From contig FJOG01000002.1 of assembly GCA_900073065.1 (NCBI GenBank), positions 86,700 to 150,699 on the forward strand: a DNA stretch of 64,000 nt, given 5' to 3'. Positions 45,656 to 57,549 of the stretch are shown one piece after another. How positions within the stretch are numbered: position 1 is the stretch's first letter; each line of letters starts with the position of its first letter. The position numbers and the translations under genes were made by a program. Under the pieces are notes generated by a model. That model worked only from the letters and a program-made list of their open reading frames with translations. It searched no databases and was not told the origin of the DNA. The DNA comes from Phialocephala subalpina (Eukaryota > Ascomycota > Leotiomycetes > Helotiales > Mollisiaceae).

Positions 45656-46840
45656 CTCCTCGCATTTCGATTTGGGTATTGCTCATCGCTATTCTTCCTC
45701 GCTTTTCAATCTAGGCATTGCTCATTCTCGCATATCTTGTTGACGTCGACATCTTTGCTGCACGCCATCAATGATCTCCGAAGATCACGGTGCGGTGTGC
45801 ATGTGCGGACGAACTGCTGCAAAAGCACTTCTTTTCTTGGCCCCAGCTGTGACTGCTCGCATACTGCAGCGCGCTACTGCTGAATAGTCTCAGCTTTCGG
45901 ACGAAGCTCCAAGTACAGTGTCTAAGACATGCAACGCACCTCAAAGAAGGCAATGGAGTGACTTTTCTGCAGCGCAGCATTTCCTAGATTGTCTTTGTAC
46001 CCCGCTTCTGGAGGATTTCCATGGGCCGTTTTTGGTCGCCGGGACTATCGATAAACTCCCGCAGCGCACTGTCTAGGCCGCGCTACCTTAGGTCGTGCAT
46101 TTACATGCCAATCTCTAGCTGCCGGATTATCGGGCCATCTGGACGGATGTTGTATGCATCGAGATGACTTGGACGAGTACTGAAGCGAGTGCTGAGTACT
46201 CGCTGACTCGAGATCTTGAATTAAGTAAGGATATACCATGATGAGCGGATCCTGCTCCAGAAATACGTTGAGTTTGATGCCTTTAGACCGCCATCTTTTT
46301 CGTGTCCTGCAGGCTTCACCAATGGGCAGTCTATATCGGGCACCATGGAGGTCAATTTGGACAAAGAGACGGCTCAGCGGCGTTGAAGGTGTCTAAAGAA
46401 GCGTGATGCAGATGGCAAGTGCCCGAAGATAGCGAGACAGACTTTTCAGACCAGCACCTTGGCCACCAACACTTTGGTTTGATGCCGTTGATACGAAAGA
46501 GGAAGTCGCCCTCAGCTTCTGTCAACGTCCTTCTCCTGCCGAGGTTGTAAGGGAATCCACTCCCCTTATTGGTTGTCTCGCCTCGCAACTTGTTCTCTGG
46601 TGCTGATCGGATGAGAAACCAGCCGTCGGCATATCTCTCGAGCAAGTTTTTGGCCCGACGAGGCGTCCATCGCTTCTACCGAATATGATGCGTTGGGAAG
46701 ATGCTGAGCTTCTCGACAGCGGATGATCCCGCTACCGGTAGATGGCTGGGTCTTCGATCCGACGTATTACTTCATATGTCTTTCTGTGTTCGAGCTGCCC
46801 ATATCCCTTCTGCCAAACAGTTTCGATTTGAATTGTGAAT

Positions 46841-48444
46841 ATGGCTCTCTTCTTTGAACGGCCTTCAATGATGAGGGACGCACCATCCAAAGATGGAGTC
46901 CTCGTTACCTCCCTTCCAAGCTCAGAAACCTTCAATATCGATCTCGAGAAGGGCTTCAAACCTGGGCATGCTTCGTACTCGAGCACTTCAAGCTGTGAAA
47001 CCTTCGCCTCTGGAGCTTCTGAGAGACCTCTGTTGACAAAAAGACCGCTCCCTGAGAAAAAACATGGACGAGTTCTAAGACATGCTCGCCACACGTTTAT
47101 GAACGTGTATCGAAGACTCTTCTCCCTCGCTTTCGTCTTCAATCTGATCGGCCTTGGTGTCTTGTATGGAAGATACAGAGGAGCGTCGCCGCCGGCATTC
47201 TTAGCGGATCTGGCAAATGCTGCATCAGCGAATATCATGGTCGCACTTCTTGTTCGTCAGGACTATGTTGTGAATGCTCTGTTTAGGTCAGTTTTATCCC
47301 TCTCCTTCATTTTTCATATTGCTCATACCTGGTCTTGCGCACCTCATCCTAACTCCATCACAGACTCACATGGCTCATCCCCCTCTCCGCCCCCCTCCGC
47401 CTCCGCCGCATCCTCGCAAAAGTCTACGAATACGGCGGCGTCCACAGCGGCTGCGCTATCTCCTCCGTCCTCTGGTTCTCCATCTTCACCGGCTACCTCA
47501 CCAAATCCTTCATCTCTTCCCCTTCCAGCCCTCTCCGGAACCCAGCAATTCTCACCCTCACCTACATCCTCCTGCTCCTCCTCTTGATGCTCTGCATCAC
47601 CGCCTATCCACGCTTCCGTTTCTCATCCCACAACACATTCGAGAATTTCCATCGCTGGTTCGGCTGGTTCTCTCTAGCTCTCTTCTGGGCAGAACTCGTC
47701 CTCTTCGCAAACACCCAAGTCGCCCCAGGATCTCCATCCTTAGGAATAATATGTATCAAACTCCCCGCCTTCTGGTTCCTACTCGTCTCCTCCCTCCACG
47801 CAATCTACCCCTGGCTCCGCTTCCACAAACTCCACGTGCGACCAGAAAAGCTGTCCAATCACGCGATCCGGCTACACTTCGACGAGAAAGTGCCTCATTT
47901 CGTCGGACTTCGGATCTCTGACGCGCCGTTGAGGGAGTGGCATTCTTTTGCTTGTATACCTGCTCGCGAAGGGAATGGCGGGAGTGTGTTGATAAGCAAT
48001 GCAGGGGATTGGACGAAGAAGACGATTGCAGAACCACGGCCGTATTACTGGGTGAAAGGCGTGCCTGTCACGGGCGTGATGTGCATGGCTCGCATTTTCA
48101 GCCGCATCGTAGTCGTTACTACGGGGTCTGGCATCGGACCCGTGTTGGCTGTTGTTCAGGACGTGGCTGATACGAAAGTTCGAGTCATTTGGAGCACGCC
48201 GAGTCCGATGGCTACGTATGGGGAAGGGATCTGTAATGCGGTTGAGAATGTTGATCCGAATGCGGTGATTATTGATACGAGGAAGGAGAGGAGACCGGAT
48301 TTGGTGACGCGGGCGTGGGATCTGTATGTGAGGGAGAAGGCGGAGGCTGTTTTTGTTATTAGTAATCCGAAATTGACGAGGAAGGTGGTGTATGGGTTGG
48401 AGAGTAGGGGCGTACCTTGTTTTGGACCGATTTGGGATTCGTAG
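46841..48444 (+). CDS. TmpA-like integral membrane flavoprotein
   Basis: Exons 46841-47286 and 47364-48444 join to 508 residues. About 95 charged residues precede a membrane domain with roughly five helices, including the conserved RLRRILAKVYEYGGVHSGCA and the His-containing NTFENFHRWFGWFSLALFW. A soluble C-terminal ferredoxin-reductase-like domain follows, with the flavin/NAD motif RIVVVTTGSGIGPVLAVV and a final CFGPIWDS. This architecture fits Aspergillus nidulans TmpA, a membrane flavoprotein that regulates conidiation, and the C-terminal module of related synthetases. The flavin and NAD(P) sites look intact. An alternative start is Met11 (46871). Confidence 0.85.
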
Positions 48445-49138
48445 ATGGGATGTAGATAGATTGGTTGCTTGGGTATTGGGTATTGGCGTCCTTGGAGTTT
48501 GGTTGCTAGACGGTTGGCATTGGGATTGTTGGGCTGTTGTCATGAATGAAATGACTTGATGAGTCGAGTTTTAACTTTGCTCGGATTTGCTTGGAATGCT
48601 GATGAAGACCAGTTCATGTGACATTAATCTGTGCCGCGGTATTCGTGCATCTTCAAGTTGCATCAACACTTGGAGCGGCATTTTGAATGTTCCAGCCTTG
48701 CCAGGACAATTGAGAATACTGCATTCAAGTTGAAATTGTGATCTTGATCAACGAAAGTCAGGCCCCTGGGAAAGTGTTTGAGGATCTCCAAGGCAGGCTG
48801 GGACTTTGATACTTGAGCTGATTTCGCGGAATGTCAGGGATCAGATTCAATGCATTTTACTCAAAGTCCGATTCCGCTTCCATCTTAGTGTGCCTTCAGA
48901 CATTGACGAGGCTGAGAACTACCCAGACCATCACGCACATTACCGTCCTTGACAGAAGTGTGTTTTTCATAGACCAAACTTCGGACGAAACAACTGTGCA
49001 TTGCTTGACTGGCACTTGAGACGAAAGCTTGGAGGGATGAAAGAAATAGTAACAAAGATTTGAAAGCACAAAACAACACCCAGTGAGCCAGAAGAGGTAG
49101 TAAGATCTAGTGTTTGTACATACTAGGTGACAAGTCTA
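48445..49138. other. intergenic between convergent genes
   Basis: No gene. A short stretch near 48675-48715 (GTTCCAGCCTTGCCAGGACAATTG) loosely resembles the ends of the inverted-repeat family at 62707-62848. Confidence 0.35.
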
Positions 49139-50720
49139 TCACTCTTCGTCCTCATCCTCATCATCGTCCTTGATAGGCTCAACAATGAGGTTGCCACTCC
49201 TACCCACTCTTTCACCAATTGTACCACCATCGCCAATCTCGTACACAACTCTAGGCAGCGTCTGTACAAGCCTAAAATTAAACTCGTGCTTGTAGCCCGT
49301 GGGCTCCTCCACCTCAGCATCCGACGCTTCTGCGAGAAGATCGTAGCAATCGACAAAAGCGTACAGCTCCTCAATCCCGTCATCTCCTTTGAAGTTTCGG
49401 GTGATTCGAGCAGCGTATGGCATCTTCAGTGCTATTCGGACGATATCCTTGGTTCCCGCTTCAGGTTCCGGGTCGATTCGAGATGCTCTCCACTTTCGCC
49501 ATTGTAGTTTCTTCTCTGCCAGTCTTGTAGCAGCTTCCTCATCTTCCTTCTTTCTCCGCTCTTCTTCCGCCGCAGCTGCTTCCGCCTCTCGTTTCTGTCG
49601 CGCACGTTCACGATCTGCTGCCAATGATCGCTCGTACGCGGAATCTTGCTCTTGTCTCAAGTTCCTCTCGAAGTTCTGGGCCGATCGAGCTGCTCGGGCA
49701 GCGGATAGGGTGTCTTCGTGGCTGGATATCGCGGTTCGTAGTTTCGCTAAGTATGTAGATGCATCCATCGGTCCTGTAACTCGCGCAATGACAGACATCG
49801 ATGTGCTGCCCTGTGCTGGCGTATGCGCTATAACGGCAGTGAAAGGGAATTTGTTGCACGCCAAAGCCGTTGAAACTTGATAAGCCTCGGAATCTCGTAC
49901 GTCGCCTGTCCATAGTATTATGTTCTTCGTAGGGTCGTTGACGAATGTCTGGACTTCGGGAGCGAGGAGTGTCTCCCTGATGAAGGAGGAAGTGTCGTCG
50001 TGTTCGGGAGATAGTAGGAGGATGATGAGGAACTTCAGGTCTCTCTTTGCGAGGTCCAAAGCCTGAGCATAGCCTCCTTCGTAGAATGGCAAGTTGTTGC
50101 TCCCGTATTCTTCCTCGAATTCCCTCTTCAGTCTTGCCGCCGAGTCTGTTGGCTTCAGTGATCGCCTTCCACCAGTGTTCGCTCTCCGAGCAGTTCCATT
50201 CGGCGCACCTGGACGCAATGCTCGAGGTAGGAATGGAAATAGGAAGGAGAAAAGCCCTAGCGATGTTGAAAGCAACCTATAGAGTAGATTGAAAGGCGTG
50301 AAGAGAATGGCTAGGAGGAATGGAGGTCTTCGAACAACGTCTTGATCGGGTTGCGGTACGATTCGAGGGGCTGCGTCTGGTTGTCTTTGATGCCGAGAAG
50401 ATCGAGTAGCGCCATTCAGTAGACTTTGCTGCAAGTTTTCTTGTATACTGGTTCGTGGCGGGGGTACATTCTGTGCTGCCAATGCTTCTGCTACTGGGTC
50501 TGCTTCCCCATCAAAGAATTTGGCAATTGCTATCTTGTGCATGATTAGCAGAGTCGTACGGATGATACAGTGCCTTTCAACGTACTTGCACATTCCATTG
50601 TGACCTTTGGAGCAGTGGTATAGCCTCTTGCACATTCTGGTCTGTGACGGATGTATATTGCTGCAAGGCTAGCTGTTGGGATTCGGAAAGTTCGCTGAGG
50701 TCGGTCTCTGGAGTCGCCAT
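49139..50720 (-). CDS. UBX2: UBX-domain ERAD factor (Ubx2/FAF2-like)
   Basis: Exons 50720-50586 and 50533-49139 give 509 residues. A UBA-like domain is at the N-terminus (LALQQYTSVTDQNVQEAIPL). A hydrophobic hairpin at about residues 115-150 (PPFLLAILFTPFNLLYRLLS, then LFSFLFPFLPRAL) inserts into the ER membrane. A UAS thioredoxin-like domain spans ~200-330, a long Arg/Glu-rich coiled coil ~330-400, and a UBX domain the C-terminal ~90 residues, ending in an acidic tail. This order is that of human FAF2/UBXD8 and yeast Ubx2, which recruit Cdc48/p97 to ER-associated degradation complexes. The assignment to the UBX2/FAF2 group is confident; the symbol follows the yeast name. Confidence 0.85.
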
Positions 50721-51387
50721 CGTGAGGGAAAATGTCAAAAGGATGTATACATTGAAGGAAGAAACGAGCGGCGGTCTCCGAAAGCTCTTGCAGAAAGTTT
50801 GCGATGTCGGTGGTGGGGAGCGAGTTTCGAATTGGACTGAGGAAAGAGAGTGAGCGGTAGCCTCACGAGGTCATAGACAGATGGCCTTGATTGCCTCACA
50901 TCGGGGTTCGTGCAAAAGCTCCGGCCCTAAAAAGTTCAGCCTTTTGAGGCTGAGGCTGAACTGTGTGGCTGACACTAGGTTGCTCCACAATTGATGGCCC
51001 CGCGTATTTCCACTTCACGTCTGTCCAGACCTTGCGCCGAGACTCTTCTCTTCCTCGCAATGCCCTGGTGAATTGTATCTTCGTTTTTGCACGTTGTTGG
51101 GGAGTCGCATTTAGTCCCTCGATGGGGAATCTTTCTTTCTACCAGCAGTGATCTTTGGGCAATGTCCGCCAATTCAGCGTAAGCTCTTCCCAGCCTTGGA
51201 CGCGCTTTTATAGTCCCCGTTGCAATTACTCCGTGCTTGCGTCTGCTACGTGTTCAAACCGGTCGCAGAATTCTTTCATCATATACCGTGCGATGCTCGA
51301 CTTGCTGACTTGTTGCGCAGACTCAGCAGTGTTTCTTTGGGGTGGTAGACAAGGCGAACGAAAGATCCGAAGACCAGATACAACGAG
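50721..51387. other. divergent promoter region
   Basis: Shared upstream DNA of the UBX gene (minus) and PAN3 (plus). No gene is supported. Confidence 0.4.
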
Positions 51388-54300
51388 ATGGCTACAAGAT
51401 TTGGCCAGCCAGAGTTGCGGAAGCCAGCAGGCTCTCCCAAGCCCAGAGGAAAAGGTGCGTGGCTGCGAGTATCTTTGAGAGAACGAGTGGCTGATGGGAT
51501 GGTGCAGAAAACCAGAAGGATACCCTGTGCCGGAATGTTGTCATATATGGACATTGTCGGTACGAAGATCAAGGGTGTGCTTTCAACCATGATCCGAACA
51601 AAACGCTCTCTTCCCAAGCCGAAGCGTAAGTTATTCTCATTTGTTTCGTCCTGGATCCGGATTTATACTGGAGCTGGTTACAATTGGCGTGTTGGGTCTC
51701 CTCCGTTCTAGGAGGAAGCTGGACATATCTAGCGTATCTCTCTGGACCTCTGAGTATGGCAGTTTCATGGTCCATCTGAACGACACTTTCACCTGTAGAT
51801 CTCTGGATGGGTCGTGACTGCTCCTTGTGGACCACCACTGGGTTCGGGGCGCTCTTTCCCACTGGCACTGTACCCAAAGGCACAAATGGATTTCCCTCGC
51901 TCGACCTCAATACCATCGGCTATACTTGTTACTATCGTATCACTTCAATCAGTTCTATCTGCCTCGACTGCTCGCCAGTGTATCAAATAACAACATGGCA
52001 TCCGAAGATACTGCACCCGAAGACGAGACCGGGTCATCTCAACCTCAGATGCTTGATAACGCTCCTTTTCCTTGGATGCCAGACCGTTGGGCATGTTGGG
52101 AAAGGGACCCTCGGCTTTCCGACTCGCAAAATGAAGACCTCATTGAGAAGCGGCTAGCTCGACGCGAAGAAGCATTCACACGGATAGGGCAAGGCATGCC
52201 GCCCCCTTCATTCGACGACCTGTTTGATATGGAAATATATATGGCGGGTATAGAAAACCTTCATCGACACGGAACTACTTTGGATCCGCCTGCGACTCAA
52301 GGCCTTCCTCAGTCGTTTCGTCAAGGGAAGCCTGCTACTGGAGATGGAACACCTCGGAGCATATGTGGCACACAACAGTATGGCTCTTCCGCCATTGGTT
52401 CCGCCATCATCATAAGTCCGCTGTTCATGGGTTCTATGTCAATCCCTCTGGTCTCTGGCCCCCGACTCTCGAGCCATCGAGCAAAGGATTAATGTTTCAA
52501 CTGGGTTTTCCACGGTGTCTGTGCAAACACCCAATTGCAGGCAGGTTGCGGGTACAAGCACAAGATGCCCTTGGACAAGCCTACTCAGCAGGCGATTGGT
52601 CTCACTGACGGACTGCCCGAATGGTATCAGCGTGCCCAGGAAGTTCCCATATCACCTAACGACCAAGACGCCCCAAATGTTCTCCAAACTCCGCAAGATA
52701 TGTCTGGAAACTGGCCCAACAACGCTGCTCCCCTGCTACACGCACCACTCCAGAACGCCCACAGCGGTAATATCCGACATGGACCGCCTGCTGTCGAGGA
52801 AAACCTTAGTGGTCGCCAAACCAAAGACCACTGCTCTCAATGGATCCATAACGGTGTTTGTAGAGTCAAGCACTGCCCGTACAGGCACGAGATGCCGTTG
52901 GATAAACCAACTCAGAAGTTACTGGGTCTCTGCCACGGGCTCCCCAACTGGTATCAAGTCGAAGCAGCTGATTTCCAGGAGCAAGTCCCCAAGAGCCCAA
53001 GGATCGCCAGTTACTAACCCAACAACGAACCTACGCACACTCTCAAAGTTCAGTCCAGCTAATAATACTTCTGGTAGTAAAAAGCTCTTGAACGTCGATT
53101 CTCCTTCCTTTACACCAGGAACCCTAGCAACCTCTGGAAAGATATCCTCCCACGCCGCAAATGCTCTCCCATTCCAACCGCGAGGTTTAGTCAGTGGTAA
53201 GCATCCCAGGTCCTTTCAGGAGAATTCATGCTCACTTACGAAGGGACTGTCACACCAACACCACAGCCTGAGCCCCAATCCAGCGTTTTCAACATGGCGG
53301 AGGTCAAGGAATTTACCCCAGGAGCCTATGACCCATCTCAAACAGTGAGTCGACCTACAACGCTACAAGCGGAACCTTACTGAAATCATTTATTGCAGCT
53401 GGGAGTTAATGGCAGCACTACTGATCAAGTCTCTTATGATCCATTCTCCATGCAGAGCTTGAATCAGACAATACCAACAGGAGCCTATAATCCATATCTC
53501 GAAGACACGACTATGCAAACCAATGCTGCGGGCTATTTTCAGGCGCCAACCACTTTCAATGCTCCTGCTCAACCTGTACGTTTCTGCCCCTGTTTTTAGG
53601 CCAGTGTTTCTGATTTTCCAGCTCCAATATCACCTTTATGCTCCTATTGGTCCGCACAAGGAGGACATCCTCGCATACCAGAGACTTGCACACGATTTTT
53701 TCCTCCCCAACGATCTTCGAGAGGAACTTCAAAAGAAGTCTGAGGCTACTCGCCAAGTCATGTTAAGTAGGTAGTCTCTCCATCTCGCCTAGGGCTCGCT
53801 GACAAACCTAGCGCATCAACTTCCTAATGTCGAGCCTTATCATAGCTTAGTTCCACTGGACACAAATCATCACAAAAATGCCACCATCTTTGGGTTTCCA
53901 AGTTGGGTCTATAAGGCAATTTCGAGCAAGAATGGCTGCTACTGCGTTTTGAGAAGAATAGAAGGTACTACTTCCAAACAACAGCACAATACTGGGTCTG
54001 ACTAGCAACAGGGTTCCGTTTGAGCAACGAAAGAGCCATCCAGCAAGTGAAAACATGGAAGCGCGCGATTGACAATGCCGGTATCGTGTCTGTTGTCGAC
54101 TGCTTCACTACACGAGCATTCGGGGACAGCTCTCTCATATTCGTCTACGATTATCATCCTATGTCGAAGACCTTAGTTGAACAACACGCGCCTACCACCA
54201 ACCGATACGGAAACCGCTCTGCACACACCCCTATTCAGGAGCATGTTCTTTGGGGCTACATCGTTCAGATTGCCTCCGCCATCAGAGCTGTCCACGAGGC

Positions 54301-55060
54301 TAAGCTTGCTGTTCGATGCATGGATCCAAGCAAAGTGCTTGTAACAGAGACTAACAGGATTCGGCTTGGTGCTTGCGGCATTCTCGATGTTACTAAATTC
54401 GAGACGGACCAGAGGAATATGGCAGATGTCCAACAAGAAGACTTTATCCTATTTGGAAGACTCATCCTTGCCCTCGCTTCCAACAACATGGGTATTGCGT
54501 CTAACAACCTACCAGTGAAGAGCCATCTTGATCATCTGAACCGAGCATACAGCATCGAGTTCAAAGATACTCTCACCTGGCTGCTCACACCAGCAACCCC
54601 ACCTGACCCCAAGAACTTTAACGAATTCTTGCGTGGTATCTCCGGGCATGTCATGTCGTCGTTCAGCAACTCCCTCCACGCCAACGATACGTTGACATCC
54701 CAGCTAACTCGAGAGCTCGAGAATGGCAGACTCTTCCGTCTGATGGCCAAGCTTGGCGAAATCAACGAACGTCCCGAGTACGATAACAACCCGAAATGGA
54801 GCGAGACCGGAGAGCGTTACATGTTGAAGTTGTTCCGAGACTACGTTTTCCATCAGGTTAATGCTGAAGGCAAACCGCATGTCAACATGGGACATGTCTT
54901 GGAGTGTCTGAATAAGCTTGATGCTGGAAGTAACCAGACGATCAAGTTGATAAGTAGAGATGAGCAAGATTGCTTCATCGTCTCGTATAAGGAATTGAAG
55001 AAACAGGTTGAGGCAGCGTTTCAGGAATTGATCAAGCCGGAGTCGACGAAGAGATATTAG
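51388..55060 (+). CDS. PAN3: PAN3, regulatory subunit of the Pan2-Pan3 deadenylase
   Basis: Eight exons fit: 51388-51454, 51508-51625, 53054-53196, 53244-53344, 53399-53575, 53622-53766, 53812-53964 and 54012-55060, 650 residues. The canonical N-terminus (MATRFGQPELRKPAGSPKP) leads to a CCCH finger (Cys30, 39, 46, His50; CRYEDQGCAFNH) and then the PAM2 motif binding poly(A)-binding protein (LLNVDSPSFTP, residues 73-83). The pseudokinase domain (NATIFGFPSWVYKA, FVYDYHPMSKTLVEQHA, EDFILFGRLILALAS), a coiled coil and the C-terminal knob (HVNMGHVLECLNKLDAG) follow. It recruits Pan2 to trim mRNA poly(A) tails in the cytoplasm. Intron 2 is 1,428 nt, with a TACTAAC branch site at about 53012 and a CAG end at 53053, and holds another reading frame. 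The intron 3 acceptor at 53243 gives the best length (47 nt). Confidence 0.9.
51995..53015 (+). CDS. tandem CCCH-finger reading frame nested in PAN3 intron 2
   Basis: From ATG 51995 (MASEDTAPEDETGSSQPQML) one frame runs to a TAA at 53013-53015, interrupted only by TAA at 52490-52492. Two zinc fingers are visible. Finger 1 begins directly after the internal TAA (CFNWVFHGVCANTQLQAGC, then GYKH) and is followed by KMPLDKPTQQAIGLTDGLPEWYQ-like sequence. Finger 2 is near 52830 (CSQWIHNGVCRVKHCPYRH) and is followed by a near copy, EMPLDKPTQKLLGLCHGLP. Such CCCH-plus-MP repeats occur in poorly known fungal RNA-binding-type proteins. Upstream sequence (51930-51994) looks like a leader. The internal stop, if real, leaves either a 165-residue N-terminal piece or a start at ATG 52564. 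It may be a nested gene, an alternative PAN3 first exon, or an inserted and decaying copy. Confidence 0.5.
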
Positions 55061-55985
55061 AGAAGTTGGGAGTACAATAGAGAGGGAGGCGTATGGGTAC
55101 GCGATGCTTTACTTTGAGTTGATACATGGAGCACGATGTCCCAGTGGAAGAGAGGCTTTGAGCGCAGAATATGCTTGGTAGCGGTGCTGGGGATGGGGTC
55201 AGATGAAATGTGGAGGGTGTTGCTGAACCCAGGAGTCGTAGATACTAGCTAGCAAAATGCAACAAAAAGAATCAAAAATACACCAAGTCTGCTGCTATGT
55301 TCGTGGGGTATGGGTAGGTCCTGACAGTGTTTGCAGCGTGCAGAGATGAAATGTCCAATCCCTTTGCAAGATCTTTGAGGCCGGGCGATGTCCCACAAGT
55401 GCTGGTACAATAGGATCTTCCATATGCAAGTTCTACATGTATTCGAAGCACAAAAAGGAGTCAGAAACAGACGTGTGCCGCCCGGGTGATACCTATGGAA
55501 TCACCGAGAGTATTCGTAACAGGCAATGTTCAACTTCTTTTCGGAACTTCCGAGACGGGGGAATGTCCCTCGATCGGTTGGACAGTGGCAATCTTTTATG
55601 TGCAACTCCTTCAAGCATCCGAAGTAACGAGTAGTCAGGCGTGACTTTCTTGTCACCGGTTCCGAGCTTGGACATTGTCCCTGAATGGTTAGGACAATAG
55701 CAGCCAACATCACATATATCCAATTGCCACGGACTGGCTCTGACTGGTATCGCGGATTCATTGATTGGGTTGCTATTTTCTGCTGCAAGCATTTGTGCAG
55801 CAGAATAGTCTCCAGCTGCTCTGTATGGCATGCTCATCGTACTTTCTCTCGCTGACATTCATACCAGCATCTCCCGCGTAACCTTTTCCGCTCATATGTA
55901 GAGCCATGGCTTTTCCCCCATTCCACCAACGCCTCTCCTCTCACACCACGCCAGTATTCCTTCGTATTCCTGATATGTTCCCGGA
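55061..55985. other. intergenic between convergent genes
   Basis: 3' flanks of PAN3 and LSM7. No domain-bearing frame. Confidence 0.4.
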
Positions 55986-56782
55986 TCATTCCTCAGCCTG
56001 CACGAAAGGATTTGCGATCTCTTCGCTGCCGTCGAGGGGAGAGACTAGGACGAGGAGGGTGCCGCGGGCGACAACTAGACCGAGGGGGCGGGTCGTGGTA
56101 TTTCCTTCGTCGTCTGTAGGGAACATTGTTAGTGTCTGTGGGAGACAGGAAGGAGGGAAGGAAAGGCGGGTGTACCTCGCATGACCTCATCAACATCATC
56201 AAGCACCAAGTTCATCAACGCATCGTAGCCTTTGAGTGTTCCCGTAACTGCAGTACCATGTATCAGCACCATTTCTCGAAGCCCAGTCTCAACGCAAGAG
56301 CCAGAACCGATCGTAACACCCTTCTGCGAAGCAATGCATTCACTAGCATCGCACAGAACGAAGCTCTTGCCCACAATCAGGAGCTCGGCCGTTCACACAA
56401 TCTCCCCTGCAGACCGATATATATCGCCAGGGAGGAATCCAGTATCAACACACCTTCTCGTCCACCAGTAAACTTCACCGTGATCTTCCTGTCCATATAT
56501 TTGCCCAAGTCGAGGATATTCTCCTTCTTTGGCTTCTCACGGTCTCCTCCTGGACCACCATGGCCTCCCCCCCTTCCACCGCCTCGATGGCCACCTCGAT
56601 GATCGCCTTGTTCACTCATCAGCTTCTCTTCAATGCATAGTGCAGGGTATTGAGGGAGGGGAGCTCGAAAGTGACGAAGGGGAATGATACAGGGGTTTGA
56701 GGAAAACTGGATGTCAAAGGAGGAAAATGAACATACCTCTACCGCCTCCACGGCCGCCTCGTTGATGACCTCGTTCTGACAT
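55986..56782 (-). CDS. LSM7: LSm7, U6 snRNA / mRNA-decay Sm-like protein
   Basis: The Sm fold is encoded by 56619(or 56627)-56454, 56247-56176 and 56113-55986: ENILDLGKYMDRKITVKF, GTLKGYDALMNLVLDDVDEV and LGLVVARGTLLVLVSPLDG, ending EEIANPFVQAEE. These are the LSm7 signatures, including its C-terminal extension. LSm7 sits in the LSm2-8 ring on U6 snRNA and the LSm1-7 ring in mRNA decapping. Two starts are possible. ATG 56619 (MSEQGDHRGGHRGG) gives 121 residues. ATG 56782 in an extra exon (56782-56737, MSERGHQRGGRGGGRG) spliced to 56627 gives 139. The two Gly/Arg leaders are duplicates at DNA level. Intron 56248-56453 is 206 nt, long for this genome. Confidence 0.93.
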
Positions 56783-57549
56783 TGCTCAGCATTGATGTTT
56801 GCTTTGCTGTGGTCTTGTTGATGTCGTGGTGGTGGGGTCAAGTTGATTTTCAGCCTCGACTTAGCGGCACTGCTCAAGCGCTAAACCAAAACAGAGAGCC
56901 TCGCTTATTCTGCCTCATTTTACCGCCTTAGGGATGTGAAAGGGGAATCTTCGTCACTTCACTGTTGCTCAATTCACTTTTACTGATTGCAGTTAAAAGG
57001 AACAGGAGCTTATTTTAGTGCAAGTGCTTCTTCGGATTTTCCACTTTTGTTGTGGAATACGCAGATTGTTTCTCTAATGACGATTTTGTGAGTCCATCGA
57101 GACTTGCTAAACAGAATGCATTGAAAATGTTATTGACAGTCAGAGAAGGGCAGGATTATGTACGATTCTGTATTCAAGGGGCATAAAAATCACCTGGTTG
57201 CATTCCACCTCTACTTACTAGCCGTCCAAAATTGTTACAGAATCATCAAATACCTCCTTCCTCAGCATCTCTGGTGCATTACACCTTCAACTTACTGTTT
57301 CACGTTTGAAAGCAGAGAATCTGCCAAACGATTACTTCAACCAATTCCGTTAGGTGAACATCCATTCCACCAGCTTGTTTCAGATTTCATGCTGGGATGA
57401 GACGTACTGCTGTTGCTGAGATCTGCTCACCTGTACCCACCTTACCCCGCACTTACCAGCGTTGACGTTGAAAAAATAAAAGAGCAGAGCGAAAACAAAT
57501 GGGAAGAAGACAAATCAGTGGGTTGCTACCATCCCACTACCATCCTTCT
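56783..57549. other. intergenic, no gene seen
   Basis: Upstream of LSM7. AT-leaning unique sequence before the diverged repeat array begins. Confidence 0.4.

Larger units (their letters stand above)
43597..46840. other. 3.2-kb gene-poor region around an assembly gap
   Basis: No gene could be supported. It contains an 11-bp tandem repeat (44678-44712), a run of Ns (45275-45655) and short repeated words on both sides of the gap. Minus-strand frames at 46352-46645 and 46732-47238 show no domain and overlap the TmpA-like leader. Confidence 0.4.

Noticed and set aside
45036..45883. Long frames across the gap
   Set aside because: They are open only because unknown bases were not read as stops.
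47274..47921. 215-codon Pro/Arg/Leu-rich frame over the TmpA-like gene
   Set aside because: It overlaps exon 2 of the TmpA-like gene, which has clear family conservation in another frame.
52951..53219. Ultrashort introns of 28 nt (52951-52978) and 23 nt (53197-53219) in PAN3
   Set aside because: They keep the frame and have GT..AG ends, but they are below the workable size for fungal splicing; acceptors at 53053 and 53243 give normal introns in the same phases.
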